From positions 1 to 64,000 of the forward strand of contig CAVRIA010000017.1 of NCBI GenBank assembly GCA_963721115.1: a stretch of 64,000 bases of DNA, read 5' to 3'. Made by a program: the position numbers and the translations under genes. Source of the DNA: CAVRIA01 sp963721115 (GTDB lineage: Bacteria; Desulfobacterota; Binatia; HRBIN30; CADEER01). Of this stretch, positions 33,973-42,510 are shown piece by piece (the first letter of the stretch is position 1; the number at the start of each line of letters is the position of its first letter). The notes below the pieces were generated by a model. It was not told where the DNA came from, searched no databases, and worked only from the letters and a program-made list of their open reading frames with translations.

Positions 33973-34046
33973 GGCCCGACCGGCTTGAGCTGGCGTGCTC
34001 GTCGCACCCGATCCTGCGCCGGCGGGTCATCGCCAGGGCGTTCGGC
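33973..34046 (+). repeat. attC site 19, R'' side lost
   Basis: R' GTTCGGC at 34040-34046 and a central block nearly identical to attC 16 (GCTTGAGCTGGCGTGCTCGTC). The region matching R'' of attC 16 is replaced by GCGCGGGCACCGGGGGC, so the site looks truncated at its 5' side. Confidence 0.75.
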
Positions 34047-34063
34047 GTCGGCGACCTAGGGAC

Positions 34064-34624
34064 GTGTTGGTGCGAACGACCGGAGGGAAGTGTGCGGTGA
34101 TCGTTGTCTCGTCAGCGGTCACGCTGCTGTGCGGGTGTACCGCTGTTCGAACGCATGTGACGCCGGAGGGTGACACTGTGCTTGGCCGGAAGAATGTGAC
34201 CGTTCAAGTTCCGACCCGCGGTCTGACCATTCTCGAGTCTCGCGTCGGCGGCCTGCTCGTCGATCCCTATGTGTTTGCCTGGAGTGAAGCGACAGGGATC
34301 GCCCTTTCGGCCGAACTGGAGAAGGCGCCTGCGGGAGACTGCCGGGAATTCTACTGGCGGCGCCTCTTGGCGATACCGGGCTTCAAGCCGGAGAACGTCC
34401 GCCGTGGGACCCGCGGCCGATTCCAAGTCATCGAATACTCGCTACTAGCGGAATCGCCGGATCCACGGTTTGCCGGCATCCGAATAGACCAACGCAACGT
34501 AGTTGGATGTGTGAACGTGGGAGGGACGACGGCCTTCTTGCATGTGTCCAAGGTGAAGTATGGAGAGGAGGATGAGAAGCTCTTCACTCAACTCTTTGAG
34601 CAGGCTCGAGTGGAGAGCCACTGA
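34064..34624 (+). CDS. Predicted lipoprotein, cassette 20
   Basis: About 186 residues. A hydrophobic leader (CAVIVVSSAVTLLCGC) ends in a lipobox Cys. The mature part, THVTPEGDTVLGRKNVTVQV, GLLVDPYVFAWSEATGIALS and CREFYWRRLLAIPGFKPENV, has no recognised family. GTG at 34064 or 34070 is the likely start, since the cassette begins at 34041. Probably membrane-anchored in the periplasm. Confidence 0.72.
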   Translation: MLVRTTGGKCAVIVVSSAVTLLCGCTAVRTHVTPEGDTVLGRKNVTVQVPTRGLTILESRVGGLLVDPYVFAWSEATGIALSAELEKAPAGDCREFYWRRLLAIPGFKPENVRRGTRGRFQVIEYSLLAESPDPRFAGIRIDQRNVVGCVNVGGTTAFLHVSKVKYGEEDEKLFTQLFEQARVESH

Positions 34625-34627
34625 AGG

Positions 34628-34691
34628 GCTGAACGATCGGTCCCAGCGGACGCGCCAAAAGGAGGCGCGCCGCTGAACCTCGACGTTCGGC
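34628..34691 (+). repeat. attC site 20 (last clear site)
   Basis: R'' GCTGAAC at 34628-34634, R' GTTCGGC at 34685-34691. Arms CCCAGCGGACGCGCC and GGCGCGCCGCTGA. It marks the end of the recognisable array. Confidence 0.85.
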
Positions 34692-34947
34692 TTCTGCGGC
34701 TCGAGCTGGCGATGGCAGCGATCTCCTTGTGGGTTTTGGCCCGCCGTGGAGGACAACGTGAGCTCCAATAATGCGTTGGGTTGTTGAGCTGTCAGTGTCG
34801 CCCCCGGGCTGCGCCGGATCATTCGGCGAGAAACTTTCTGAACAGGCTGAGGCTCAGGCTTGGGCTTGGGCAAGCGAATCCTCAGGTCGAGCGCGCCCCA
34901 CTCCCTAGCGACGCACTTCATCGCAAAGCGCAAGAAGAAGGAGCCCG
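34692..34947. repeat. Array end, with dispersed repeat family 1, copy C
   Basis: A GTTGGGT at 34775-34781 may be a leftover R' core. From 34781 follow GCGCCGGATCATTCGGCGAG, AACAGGCTGAGGCTCAGGC and GGCTTGGGC words, matching the repeat at 1614-1736. No gene is seen. The chromosome backbone resumes here. Confidence 0.6.
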
Positions 34948-36588
34948 TCACTTCACGCGCTTGGCGAGGGTGGCGGTGAGGCGCCGCAGCGCCGGAGAGC
35001 AGTCGGCGGGATCCAGGTGGACGTCGAGGATGCTGAAGCTCGCGGTGTGCGCTCGGGCCGCGACCAGCGCGGCGTCGAGATCCTCCTCGCTGTGCACGTC
35101 GAAGCCCCGCCCCGCCCCGAGGAGCTCGGGAATTCGACTGTACCGCCAGCTCAGGACGTCATTGAAGGCGCCCTCCTGCATCGGCCGCTCGGTTCCGTAG
35201 CCGCCGTTGTCGAGGACGACGACGATCGGATTCAGCCCGAAGCGGGCGGCGGTCGAGAGCTCCATGCCGGTCATCTGAAAGGCGCCGTCCCCCACCAGCA
35301 CCAGCGGCCGCAGGCGGGGGTTGGCGAGCTGCACGCCGATGCTCGCCGGCACGGCGAAGCCGAGAGACGTATAGTAGGCCGGAGAAAGGAACTCCGTACG
35401 CGTGTGAATGAACAGGTCGGCGCCGGCCAGCAGCGCGTCGCCCGGATCCGCGATCACCACGGTGTCGTCGTCGAGGAAGGCGTTCAGGCGCTGGAACAGG
35501 CGTTGCACCGTCACGCGCGCGCGCGGCACCGCCGCAAACGGCCCGGGAGGCTGCGGGTGCGGGATGGGTCGCTCGGCGCGCGGCGGCAGGCCGGCGCGAA
35601 GAATGCCACCGGCGAAGTCCTGCAGGAGGATGTCCTCGTAGACGTGGTAGCCGATCGAGGTCCTCTCGCTGGTCGCATAGATCGAGCGGGCCGCGTCGAG
35701 CTGCGCGGTATAGACGCCGAGGTCGATGTCGTTCATCGGCGCACCGAGCAGGATCAGGCAGTCGCTCGACTCGACGTAGGCGCGCACGTCCTCGTGCCCC
35801 ATCGCTCCTTCGTAGACGCCGAGATAGAGCGGGTGCGTCTCGGCAATCACCGACTTGCTCAGCAGCGTCGAGGCGACCGGAATACAGGTCTGCTCGACGA
35901 TCTGCAGCAGGACGTCCTGCAGGCCGAAGCGGTGCAGCTCGACGCCGGCGATGATGACCGGCCGGTCGGCGGCGGCGATCATCTCCACTGCCTCGCGCAG
36001 CACCTCGCGCAGCGCGTCGGGATCGCTCTTTTCCCCGGGCCTCGCGGCCCGGCGCGACGTCTCGGCGCGAGCGGAGGCCCTGTCGCGCGGGATCTCGATG
36101 TACACGGGGCGCTTGAAGCGCAGCGCGGCGGCGAGAACGCGATCGATCTCGCCGAGCGCCGTCTGCGGGTCGTCGAGAACCGTCGCGGCGGCGGTCAGCT
36201 CGCGAAAGACCTTCAGCTGCGTGTCGAAGTCGCGCACCTTGTGATGCAGCAGCGGGTTCTTCGCGCGCTCGTCGGTGCCGGGCGCGCCGCTGATCACCAC
36301 TACCGGAGATTTCTCGGCGAAGGCCTGGGCGGTGGTGTTGGCGATTTTGAGGCCGCCGACGCAGTAGGTGACGCAGACCACCCCCAGCCCCGCGATGCGC
36401 GCGTAAGCGTCGGCGGCGAACCCGGCCCCCTGCTCATCGCACGTGTTGACCAGCGCCAGCGGCCCCTGCTCGAGCCGGTGCATGAAGCCGAGCACATAGT
36501 CGCCCGGCACGCCGAACACGTGTCGCACGCCGAGGTCGTGCAGCCGTCCGATCAGATAGTCGCCGATCACATGGTGTTCGCGCTCCAT
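34948..36588 (-). CDS. ThDP-dependent alpha-keto acid decarboxylase (PDC/IPDC family)
   Basis: 546 residues, thiamine-diphosphate enzyme of the pyruvate/indolepyruvate/phenylpyruvate decarboxylase group, making aldehydes from 2-keto acids. The N-terminal domain has HVFGVPGDYVLGFMHRLEQG with the conserved Glu region (CDEQGAGFAADAYAR). The ThDP site is GDGAFQMTGMELSTAARFGL then PIVVVLDNGGYGTERPMQ. Substrate choice cannot be decided from sequence. Single gene, reading toward the integron end. Confidence 0.92.
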   Translation of the reverse strand: MEREHHVIGDYLIGRLHDLGVRHVFGVPGDYVLGFMHRLEQGPLALVNTCDEQGAGFAADAYARIAGLGVVCVTYCVGGLKIANTTAQAFAEKSPVVVISGAPGTDERAKNPLLHHKVRDFDTQLKVFRELTAAATVLDDPQTALGEIDRVLAAALRFKRPVYIEIPRDRASARAETSRRAARPGEKSDPDALREVLREAVEMIAAADRPVIIAGVELHRFGLQDVLLQIVEQTCIPVASTLLSKSVIAETHPLYLGVYEGAMGHEDVRAYVESSDCLILLGAPMNDIDLGVYTAQLDAARSIYATSERTSIGYHVYEDILLQDFAGGILRAGLPPRAERPIPHPQPPGPFAAVPRARVTVQRLFQRLNAFLDDDTVVIADPGDALLAGADLFIHTRTEFLSPAYYTSLGFAVPASIGVQLANPRLRPLVLVGDGAFQMTGMELSTAARFGLNPIVVVLDNGGYGTERPMQEGAFNDVLSWRYSRIPELLGAGRGFDVHSEEDLDAALVAARAHTASFSILDVHLDPADCSPALRRLTATLAKRVK

Positions 36589-36697
36589 ATTCCTTCTTAG
36601 GGCCCGGGGGCTCGGGCGTTCAAGAGTCGCGCGGCGGCCAGCCGCTTCGCCGCCGCGTCCACCTGTGCTAAAGGGGCGCGCCTCTCGGGCGCGACTG

Positions 36698-37639
36698 ATG
36701 AGCTTGCTGCTCGACCTCTACAACCGCCTGTTCCTCGTCTGGGTCATCGCCGCCGGTGCGGCCGCCTTCCGGTTCCCCGCCCTGTTCCTGCCGCTGCGCG
36801 GCTCCATGGACCTGCTGTTCGCGGTCACCATGTTCGGCGTCGGCATGGTGCTCAATCCCACCGACTTCGTGAACATCATCAAGGACTTCCGCGTCGTGAT
36901 CGTCGGCGCGGCGGCTCAGTTCTCGATCATGCCCCTGTCCGCCTTCGCCATCTCGCGCGCCCTGGCTCTCCCCGACGAGCTGTCGCTCGGCCTCATCCTG
37001 GCCGGCTGCGCGCCGGGCGCGATGGCGAGCAACGTCCTCAGCTACCTCGCCCGGGCCGACGTCGCATACTCGGTCTCGCTGACCACGGTATCGACTCTGC
37101 TCGCTCCCGTTCTTACGCCGCTGTTGACGCTTCTGCTCGCCCGCACCGTGCTCGACGTGTCCTTTTGGGCGCTGTTCGCCAGCGTGTCCAAGATGGTCCT
37201 GGTCCCTCTGGTGCTCGGCATCGCCCTGCGCCGCGCCGCGGGCGACCGCGTGATGCGACTGGCGCGGGTCTTCCCAGCCGTCTCCACGACCTTCATCGCG
37301 CTGATCTGCGCCGTGGTGATTGCTCTCAACCGCGCCTACCTCGTCCACATGGACCGCTGGATCTTGGCCGGCGTGCTGATCCTCAACGTCGGCGGGCTGC
37401 TCCTCGGCTATGCGACCGGCATGGCGTTCCACTTCGATCTGCTGAAGAAACGGGCGCTTTCCATCGAGATCGGCATGCAGAACGCCGGCCTGGGAAGCGT
37501 CCTCGCCCTGCAGCACTTCGGCGAGCGCGCCGCGTTGCCGTCGGTGCTGTTCGTCTTCGTCTGCATCTTCACCGCCTCGATCCTGGTGCAGGTGTGGTCG
37601 CGCGGGCAGCCGCCGCTGGCGGCAAGGAGAGAGGCGTGA
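36698..37639 (+). CDS. Bile acid:sodium symporter (BASS) family transporter
   Basis: 313 residues with nine to ten hydrophobic segments. Family marks: LLFAVTMFGVGMVLNPTDFV, LILAGCAPGAMASNVLSYLA (the crossing region), YSVSLTTVSTLLAPVLTPLL, and SIEIGMQNAGLGSVLALQHF. Na-dependent uptake of organic anions such as keto acids, pantothenate or sulfated compounds is expected. An ATG beginning MSLLLDLYN is preferred to the one 33 nt earlier. Convergent with the TauE gene, 3 nt apart. Confidence 0.9.
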   Translation: MSLLLDLYNRLFLVWVIAAGAAAFRFPALFLPLRGSMDLLFAVTMFGVGMVLNPTDFVNIIKDFRVVIVGAAAQFSIMPLSAFAISRALALPDELSLGLILAGCAPGAMASNVLSYLARADVAYSVSLTTVSTLLAPVLTPLLTLLLARTVLDVSFWALFASVSKMVLVPLVLGIALRRAAGDRVMRLARVFPAVSTTFIALICAVVIALNRAYLVHMDRWILAGVLILNVGGLLLGYATGMAFHFDLLKKRALSIEIGMQNAGLGSVLALQHFGERAALPSVLFVFVCIFTASILVQVWSRGQPPLAARREA

Positions 37640-37642
37640 CGA

Positions 37643-38578
37643 TCACGCCCCTCTCCCCGCGAGCAGCCCGTACAGGTCGAATGCGATCATGACCACCGTC
37701 GCCGCCACCAGCACGGCGAAGACGAGGCGCAGGATGCGATTGGGTAGGTAGTGGGTGGTGAGGGCGCCGAGCTGCGAGCCGACCGAAGAGCCGACGAGGA
37801 TGGCCATCGCCAGCGCCAGGCTGACGTCGCCGCGCAGCGCGTGCTCGAACGTACCGATAGCCACGGTGACGAAGAGCAGCAGGATGCCGGTCCCGGCGGC
37901 GTTGCGGGCCGACAAGCCGAAGCCGTACAGCAGGATCGGCATGAAGAGAACGCCGCCGCCGATGCCCATCAGCCCCGAGGCAACGCCGAGGACAAAGCCG
38001 AGATAGCCGAGCAGCGGTACCGAGACGCGCCGCAGATCGACACGGGGCAGGTCGATGTACGGCGGCACGCGCAGGCGCGTCAGCGGGCCGGCGATGGTTC
38101 GATCGCCGCGGTATTCGGCCTTGCCGAGCGAGGCCCAGGCGTCGCGAAACGTGTAGTAGGCGGTGAACGAGAGCAGAAGGATGAAGAGGACGTCGAGGAC
38201 GAGGTTGACGATCGGCACGCCGGGCCCGCCGTGGATGTGCCATCTGCCGAGGTCGTCCAGGTAGCCGAGCAGGCGCGTACCCGCGTCCACCCCCAGTACG
38301 CTGCCGCCGAGCATGACCAGGTCGATGCGCGGCTCGCCGCGCTCGAGATGGCGATACTTGAGGAAGGAGGCAATCGACGTCCCGCACTTCTGGCACAGGG
38401 CCGAGCCGACCGCGATCGGCGCCGGGATGCCGAAGCCGTACATGAGGAGGGGCGTGAGCAGGAACCCTCCGCCGACGCCGAACATGCCCGCCACGTAGCC
38501 GACGAACAGCCCCACGGCGGCGAGCAGCGGCAGGGACACGGCGTGGCCGATCCCCGCACCGAGGTGCACGGACAGCAT
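37643..38578 (-). CDS. TauE/SafE family sulfite/organosulfonate exporter
   Basis: 311 residues with two repeats of four helices and the glycine-rich family motifs FVGYVAGMFGVGGGFLLTPL and VASGLMGIGGGVLFMPILLY. A central loop contains LCQKCGTSIASFLKYRHLE. Probable anion exporter (sulfite, sulfoacetate or similar). The next gene upstream on this strand is a 56-residue membrane protein that ends 20 nt away, so they may be co-transcribed. Confidence 0.9.
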   Translation of the reverse strand: MLSVHLGAGIGHAVSLPLLAAVGLFVGYVAGMFGVGGGFLLTPLLMYGFGIPAPIAVGSALCQKCGTSIASFLKYRHLERGEPRIDLVMLGGSVLGVDAGTRLLGYLDDLGRWHIHGGPGVPIVNLVLDVLFILLLSFTAYYTFRDAWASLGKAEYRGDRTIAGPLTRLRVPPYIDLPRVDLRRVSVPLLGYLGFVLGVASGLMGIGGGVLFMPILLYGFGLSARNAAGTGILLLFVTVAIGTFEHALRGDVSLALAMAILVGSSVGSQLGALTTHYLPNRILRLVFAVLVAATVVMIAFDLYGLLAGRGA

Positions 38579-38597
38579 GCGAAGAGCCCCGGCCCGT

Positions 38598-38768
38598 TCA
38601 GATGTGGTACTCGATCGGTCGCGGCGCGCGGCGCTTGCCGCCCCGCCGCCCGCCGCCCTTGCGCAAGAGGTCGCGATCCATCCGATTCGAAACCCAGACG
38701 ATGATCAGCCCCCACGCCAGGGGCACGACGACGCAGGCGAGCGCGTATCCGATCCGTCCCCAATCCAT
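38598..38768 (-). CDS. Small single-span membrane protein
   Basis: 56 residues: one transmembrane helix (IGYALACVVVPLAWGLIIVW) followed by a strongly basic tail (GGGRRGGKRRAPRP). Placed directly before the TauE-like gene on the same strand. Such small proteins are often transporter accessories; no evidence beyond position. Confidence 0.65.
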   Translation of the reverse strand: MDWGRIGYALACVVVPLAWGLIIVWVSNRMDRDLLRKGGGRRGGKRRAPRPIEYHI

Positions 38769-38825
38769 GCGATCCCTCTGGACCTGAATTCTCACAGCCC
38801 TGCGCGGAGCGCAATCCGCCGGGCG

Positions 38826-39002
38826 GAGGAAGGGGCGTGACCGGGGAGCAGTGAGCCGGTGAGCCAGTAAGCCGGTGGGCCGGTGAGCCGGTAAAGGTTG
38901 GACTGTTGAGTTGTTTTCGGTTTCCGGCCGGCGCACCGGCTCACTGGCTCACTGGCTTACCGGCTCACTGGCTTACTGGCTCACCGGTCACGCCCCTTCC
39001 CC
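38826..39002. repeat. Large inverted repeat of AGCCGGTG / AGCCAGTA words
   Basis: The left arm begins GGAAGGGGCGTGACCGG and continues GTGAGCCGGTGAGCCAGTA. The right arm is its near complement and ends CCGGTCACGCCCCTTCC. About 70-nt arms surround a loop of about 40 nt. The parvulin gene reads its last codons from the right arm. A similar CCGGTCACGCCCCTTCC occurs at about 1791. Confidence 0.8.
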
Positions 39003-39990
39003 CACCAACCTCGATCGGGTACTTCGCGCGCAGTACGCGCAGACGGGCACGCAATCTGTCGGCGCCGCGCCGGTGGAGGAGGTGGTGCACGATCTGGTTG
39101 CGCACCGCCTCGAGGGGCGGCGCGTGCGCGGCGACGCGGTCGTCGATCCACACCAGGTGGAGCCCGTAGCTGGAGCGCACCGGGCCGGACCACGCCTGCA
39201 GCGGCGCCTGCGCCACCGCCGCGGCAAAGCCGGGGCCGAAGATCCGCTCGATCTGCGAGCGGGAAAGGGAGGTCAGGTGCGCGCCGCGCACGAACGGGTC
39301 GCCGAGACCCGCACCCGCGCGCCGCCCGCTGCCGCTCAGCCGCAGCCGCGCCAGCAGGTCGCTCGCGTCCTTCTCGACCGCGGCGCCGTGGCGGTCGGCG
39401 CTCAGGAAGACGTGCGTGAAGCTCACCCGCGCCGGCTCCCCGAGGTCGCGCGCGTGCTCGTCGCAATAGCGCCGCACCTCCGCCTCCGTCGGCAGATCCG
39501 ACGGCGCCGGCTTGGCGAGCGCGAGCCGCATCATCTCGATCAGGTATCGCCGGATCACCGTATCGCTGCGGTCCAGGCCCACCGCTCGCGCCTCGCGCAG
39601 CACCCCCTCCTCGCCGCCAGAAGAGAGATCGAGGAAACGACCGAGCTTCAACAGCCGGAGGCGGACGGCTCGATCGCCGCGCTCCAGCCCGCGCGCCCGC
39701 GCCTCGCGGTAGAGAACCTCGGCGTCGATCGCCCGATCGACGAGGGCTTGCTCTTGAAAACGATCGGGCGCCGAGCCGTGCTCCTCGCGCCACTCGCGGC
39801 GCAGCGCGTCGACGTCCTGCGCGGTGAAGACGATGGGGGATCGCGCCTGCGGCACCGGCGCGCGCAAGGCGCGCGGCCACGACCGCGCCGCGAAGAGCAA
39901 CCCGCCGGCGGCGAGGAAGTGAAGCAGGGGAGAGCGGAGGAGGTGGCGCAGCCACCGCCGGCGGGCCGTCCCGCCATCGGCCGCGGTCAT
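38965..39990 (-). CDS. Parvulin-type peptidyl-prolyl isomerase
   Basis: 341 residues. A hydrophobic N-terminal segment (LLHFLAAGGLLFAARSW) suggests periplasmic or membrane-anchored location. Helical SurA/PpiD-like N-domain features (QALVDRAIDAEVLYREARAR) are followed by a rotamase region (RVSFTHVFLSADRHG, GDPFVRGAHLTSLSRSQIER, GPVRSSYGLHLVWIDDR). The C-terminal dozen residues are encoded by the adjacent repeat arm. It follows the DUF3604 gene by 13 nt in the same operon. Confidence 0.87.
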   Translation of the reverse strand: MTAADGGTARRRWLRHLLRSPLLHFLAAGGLLFAARSWPRALRAPVPQARSPIVFTAQDVDALRREWREEHGSAPDRFQEQALVDRAIDAEVLYREARARGLERGDRAVRLRLLKLGRFLDLSSGGEEGVLREARAVGLDRSDTVIRRYLIEMMRLALAKPAPSDLPTEAEVRRYCDEHARDLGEPARVSFTHVFLSADRHGAAVEKDASDLLARLRLSGSGRRAGAGLGDPFVRGAHLTSLSRSQIERIFGPGFAAAVAQAPLQAWSGPVRSSYGLHLVWIDDRVAAHAPPLEAVRNQIVHHLLHRRGADRLRARLRVLRAKYPIEVGGGRGVTGEPVSQ

Positions 39991-40003
39991 TTTCCGCCAC
40001 CTC

Positions 40004-42502
40004 TCACTGGGCGACGGGAGCGAGGCGGTCGGTCCCGGCTTCCCAGAGACGCGTGTAGGACACCTTGTACGTGCCGGACTCCAGCCCGACGCGGACCATG
40101 TGATCGACGCGGTCGGCGCGCGACAGATCGCCTTCCTCCGTCTGCACGTGCAGGACGCCGCCGCCGTCCGCGTCGACGTCGAACGTCGCGGCGCGGAGCC
40201 CGGCGATCGACCCCTGCGGCAGGGAGAAGGAGCCGGGCGCGTCCTGCTGCAGCGCGCCCGCCGGGATGGTCACCCGATAGATGTCGTCATTGTCGGAGAC
40301 CCGCAGCGTCAGATCGGCGACCTGTGGATCGAGCGGTGCCGGAACCGCGCCGATGCGGACGGTCAGGTCGAGGACGTCCGCTCCGCTCGCGCCGCCGAAC
40401 TCGACCCCGCCTTCGACCGCGGCGATTCCCTCCGGCCGGTACCAGATCGGCGAGGTCCAGGCGCGCTCCTGGATCGTGCGCTGCACGAAGGGGTCCTCGT
40501 CCTCCGTCACACAGCAGTTGGCGTAGACGTCGCCCGCGGTCGCGACCTGGGTGGCGCAGTCCGGCGAGAACGGATCGACACCGACGCTCTTGCAGGCGAG
40601 AGTGCTCCAGCGGCAGGTCGGGTTCTCGATCACCCGCGCGTAGTAGAACGCCCGCTGCGAGCGGTCGAACTCCGGGTCCTCCCAGACCGCGCACAGCTCT
40701 CGCGCGCCGGCGCCGAGCGGGGCGCAGGTGTCGGGATCGACACCCGCCCCGTTCTCCGGGTCGCCGGCCACGTCGAACACCTTCTCGTGCGTCTCTCCCG
40801 CCGCGTCCACCCAGCCCTTGATGATCTGGACGCGCTGCAGGTCGGTGCCGGGCACCTGCTCGGTTCCCGGGTCCTTGGCCGCCAGGACGGCGAAGCGGGG
40901 GCTGGCGGCGCCGCGCACCGCACCGAGGTCGCCGCCCATCGGCGTTCCGGTCTTGTACGCATTCTCGACGAAGCCGGCCGTGTCACAGTCGACGCCGTCG
41001 AGCACGCCGCCGAAGAAGCGCACCACCGGCCTGGTTCCGCTCGTCGCGTAGGTCTCGCGGCGGCGCAGCGCGTCGAACAGCGCGTCGCGCGAGTTCTCCT
41101 CGGCCCAGACCACGGCGAGGCCGCCGGGATTGGTGTGCGGCACCAGCGAGATGCGGCGCGCCGGGCTGGAGTCCGTGTTTCCCTGTCCGCCGTTCCAGTT
41201 TCCCTCCTCGGTGCTGCCGCTGGCGGCGTCGTGGTTGTCGGTGCTGCCGATGAAGCCGAGCTTGAAGGGGTTCACGCCCAGCGTCTGCTCGAAGTACAGC
41301 CCGTCCTTCAGCGTGTTGCGCACCATGTTGCGGCGCGGGTACTGGTCGATCGGCGGCACCTGCTGGCCCGGCGACTCGCTCGGCAACGGCTCCTGCTCGA
41401 AGTCGCACAGCTCGTCGTCCGTGAACGAGCCGACGCCGGCGAGGCGGTCGAAGCGGCACTCGGAGCTCCCCTTGATCTGGTGAATCTCGACCAGGGGCTC
41501 GAGGTCCTGGCGGCGCTGGGCCTCCGTCACGTCGGCCGGGTCGAGCCACTGCTGGCCGCCGCTCAGATTCGAGTTGTGCGGGATCACCAGCGCGTCGCAG
41601 CCGGTGCCGGCGTTCAGGCAATCGGTTTCCACCGCCGTCCACACGCCCTGCGGGATGCCGCCGGCGGCGGTCTCGAGCTGGCTGGCGGCAAAGGCCGGCA
41701 CGTGCTCGTTGCGAAAGATGATGTTGCGGTGCAGGTGGCGGCCGAGCGGGCTCGCCGTGTGCTCGTAGGCGATGAAGCTGGTGAAGCCGCAGGCGGCGCT
41801 GCGGTCGTAGGCCTCCTCGGCCGCCGCCTGAATCTCCTTCCACACCGAGACGGCCGCGGCGTCACAGTCGATGCCGGGCATGGAGCAGAAGGGGAGGGAG
41901 CTCGGCGGGTTGGGGATGCCGGCGGGAAAGAGCCACTGAACCGTGACGGAGAATCGGTCGTCCGGGTTCTCCGCCTGGCGCAGCGCCTGGCACGTCTCGA
42001 TGTCGTACACCGGCGAGCCCGGCGTCGAGCACAGGTCCACCTCGCCGAAGAACTCGGCGTGGTCGGTCACGGCGGCGAAGTCGAGGGGCCGGTCGAGGTG
42101 GCCGCTGCGCGTCTGCTCCTCGTTGTCGTCCGAAAACGCGATGCTGCCGCCCTTGGCGAAGTCGTAGGCGTCGCGCGGGCCGGCTCGGGTGCCGAAGATG
42201 TAGGCGTCGGCCGAGACGGCGGTGTGGATGTGCAGATCGCCGAAGTACGGGTTGCGCAATACGTTGAAGTCCGCGCAGGGCTCGCGTTCCTCCGTCCGCT
42301 GCCAGGGCGCGGCGGAGGCCTGCGGCTCCGGCGTCGGCGTGGCGGCGGGCGGCGCTCCGTTCGAGGAGCCGCCGCAGCTTCCGAGCAGCGCACCCGCGAC
42401 CAGGAGCAGCGCCGCCCGAAAAGCCGATCGCAGCACTCCGGCGGGCACCGTGGCTACCCTGTCTCCGGCCGCCCGCCCGGCGGTCGAGCGTCGAACAGCC
42501 AC
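40004..42502 (-). CDS. DUF3604 domain lipoprotein
   Basis: 832 residues. A signal segment ends in a lipobox (LLVAGALLGSCGG). The mature protein carries the PHP-like metal-site motif YFGDLHIHTAVSADAY, LDFAAVTDHAEFFGE, and FIAYEHTASPLGRHLHRNII, IGSTDNHDAASGST and RRETYATSGTRPVVRF, all typical of DUF3604. The fold suggests a metal-dependent phosphoesterase-like enzyme, substrate unknown. A downstream parvulin may help fold it. Confidence 0.9.
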   Translation of the reverse strand: MAVRRSTAGRAAGDRVATVPAGVLRSAFRAALLLVAGALLGSCGGSSNGAPPAATPTPEPQASAAPWQRTEEREPCADFNVLRNPYFGDLHIHTAVSADAYIFGTRAGPRDAYDFAKGGSIAFSDDNEEQTRSGHLDRPLDFAAVTDHAEFFGEVDLCSTPGSPVYDIETCQALRQAENPDDRFSVTVQWLFPAGIPNPPSSLPFCSMPGIDCDAAAVSVWKEIQAAAEEAYDRSAACGFTSFIAYEHTASPLGRHLHRNIIFRNEHVPAFAASQLETAAGGIPQGVWTAVETDCLNAGTGCDALVIPHNSNLSGGQQWLDPADVTEAQRRQDLEPLVEIHQIKGSSECRFDRLAGVGSFTDDELCDFEQEPLPSESPGQQVPPIDQYPRRNMVRNTLKDGLYFEQTLGVNPFKLGFIGSTDNHDAASGSTEEGNWNGGQGNTDSSPARRISLVPHTNPGGLAVVWAEENSRDALFDALRRRETYATSGTRPVVRFFGGVLDGVDCDTAGFVENAYKTGTPMGGDLGAVRGAASPRFAVLAAKDPGTEQVPGTDLQRVQIIKGWVDAAGETHEKVFDVAGDPENGAGVDPDTCAPLGAGARELCAVWEDPEFDRSQRAFYYARVIENPTCRWSTLACKSVGVDPFSPDCATQVATAGDVYANCCVTEDEDPFVQRTIQERAWTSPIWYRPEGIAAVEGGVEFGGASGADVLDLTVRIGAVPAPLDPQVADLTLRVSDNDDIYRVTIPAGALQQDAPGSFSLPQGSIAGLRAATFDVDADGGGVLHVQTEEGDLSRADRVDHMVRVGLESGTYKVSYTRLWEAGTDRLAPVAQ

Positions 42503-42510
42503 GACTGCGA

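Larger units (their letters stand above)
19850..34691 (+). mobile_element. Chromosomal integron cassette array (about 20 cassettes)
   Basis: Tandem array of gene cassettes, nearly all genes on +, each ended by an imperfect palindrome of 55-100 nt with R'' (RYYYAAC-like) and R' (GTTNGGC-like) cores. Many carry the single-base asymmetry between L'' and L' typical of attC sites. Sites resemble those of Xanthomonas- and Pseudomonas-type integrons (GCCTAACCCGGCGCTC, CCGGCCGCTCAGCG). Several cassette genes read into their attC, giving C-termini such as PNKPLQRT and PNPPLQPTASRGG. Together with the adjacent intI it forms a complete integron. Confidence 0.93.

Noticed and set aside
34760..34790. Possible 21st attC with core GTTGGGT
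   Set aside because: No R'' or pairing arms found; it may be just part of the GTTGTTG word repeat.
34900..36600. Long + frame opposite the keto-acid decarboxylase
   Set aside because: His/Arg/Glu-rich antisense shadow; the - strand carries the ThDP motifs.
38826..39002. Possible CRISPR or origin iterons
   Set aside because: Words occur in both orientations as hairpin arms, with no spacers and no DnaA boxes recognised.
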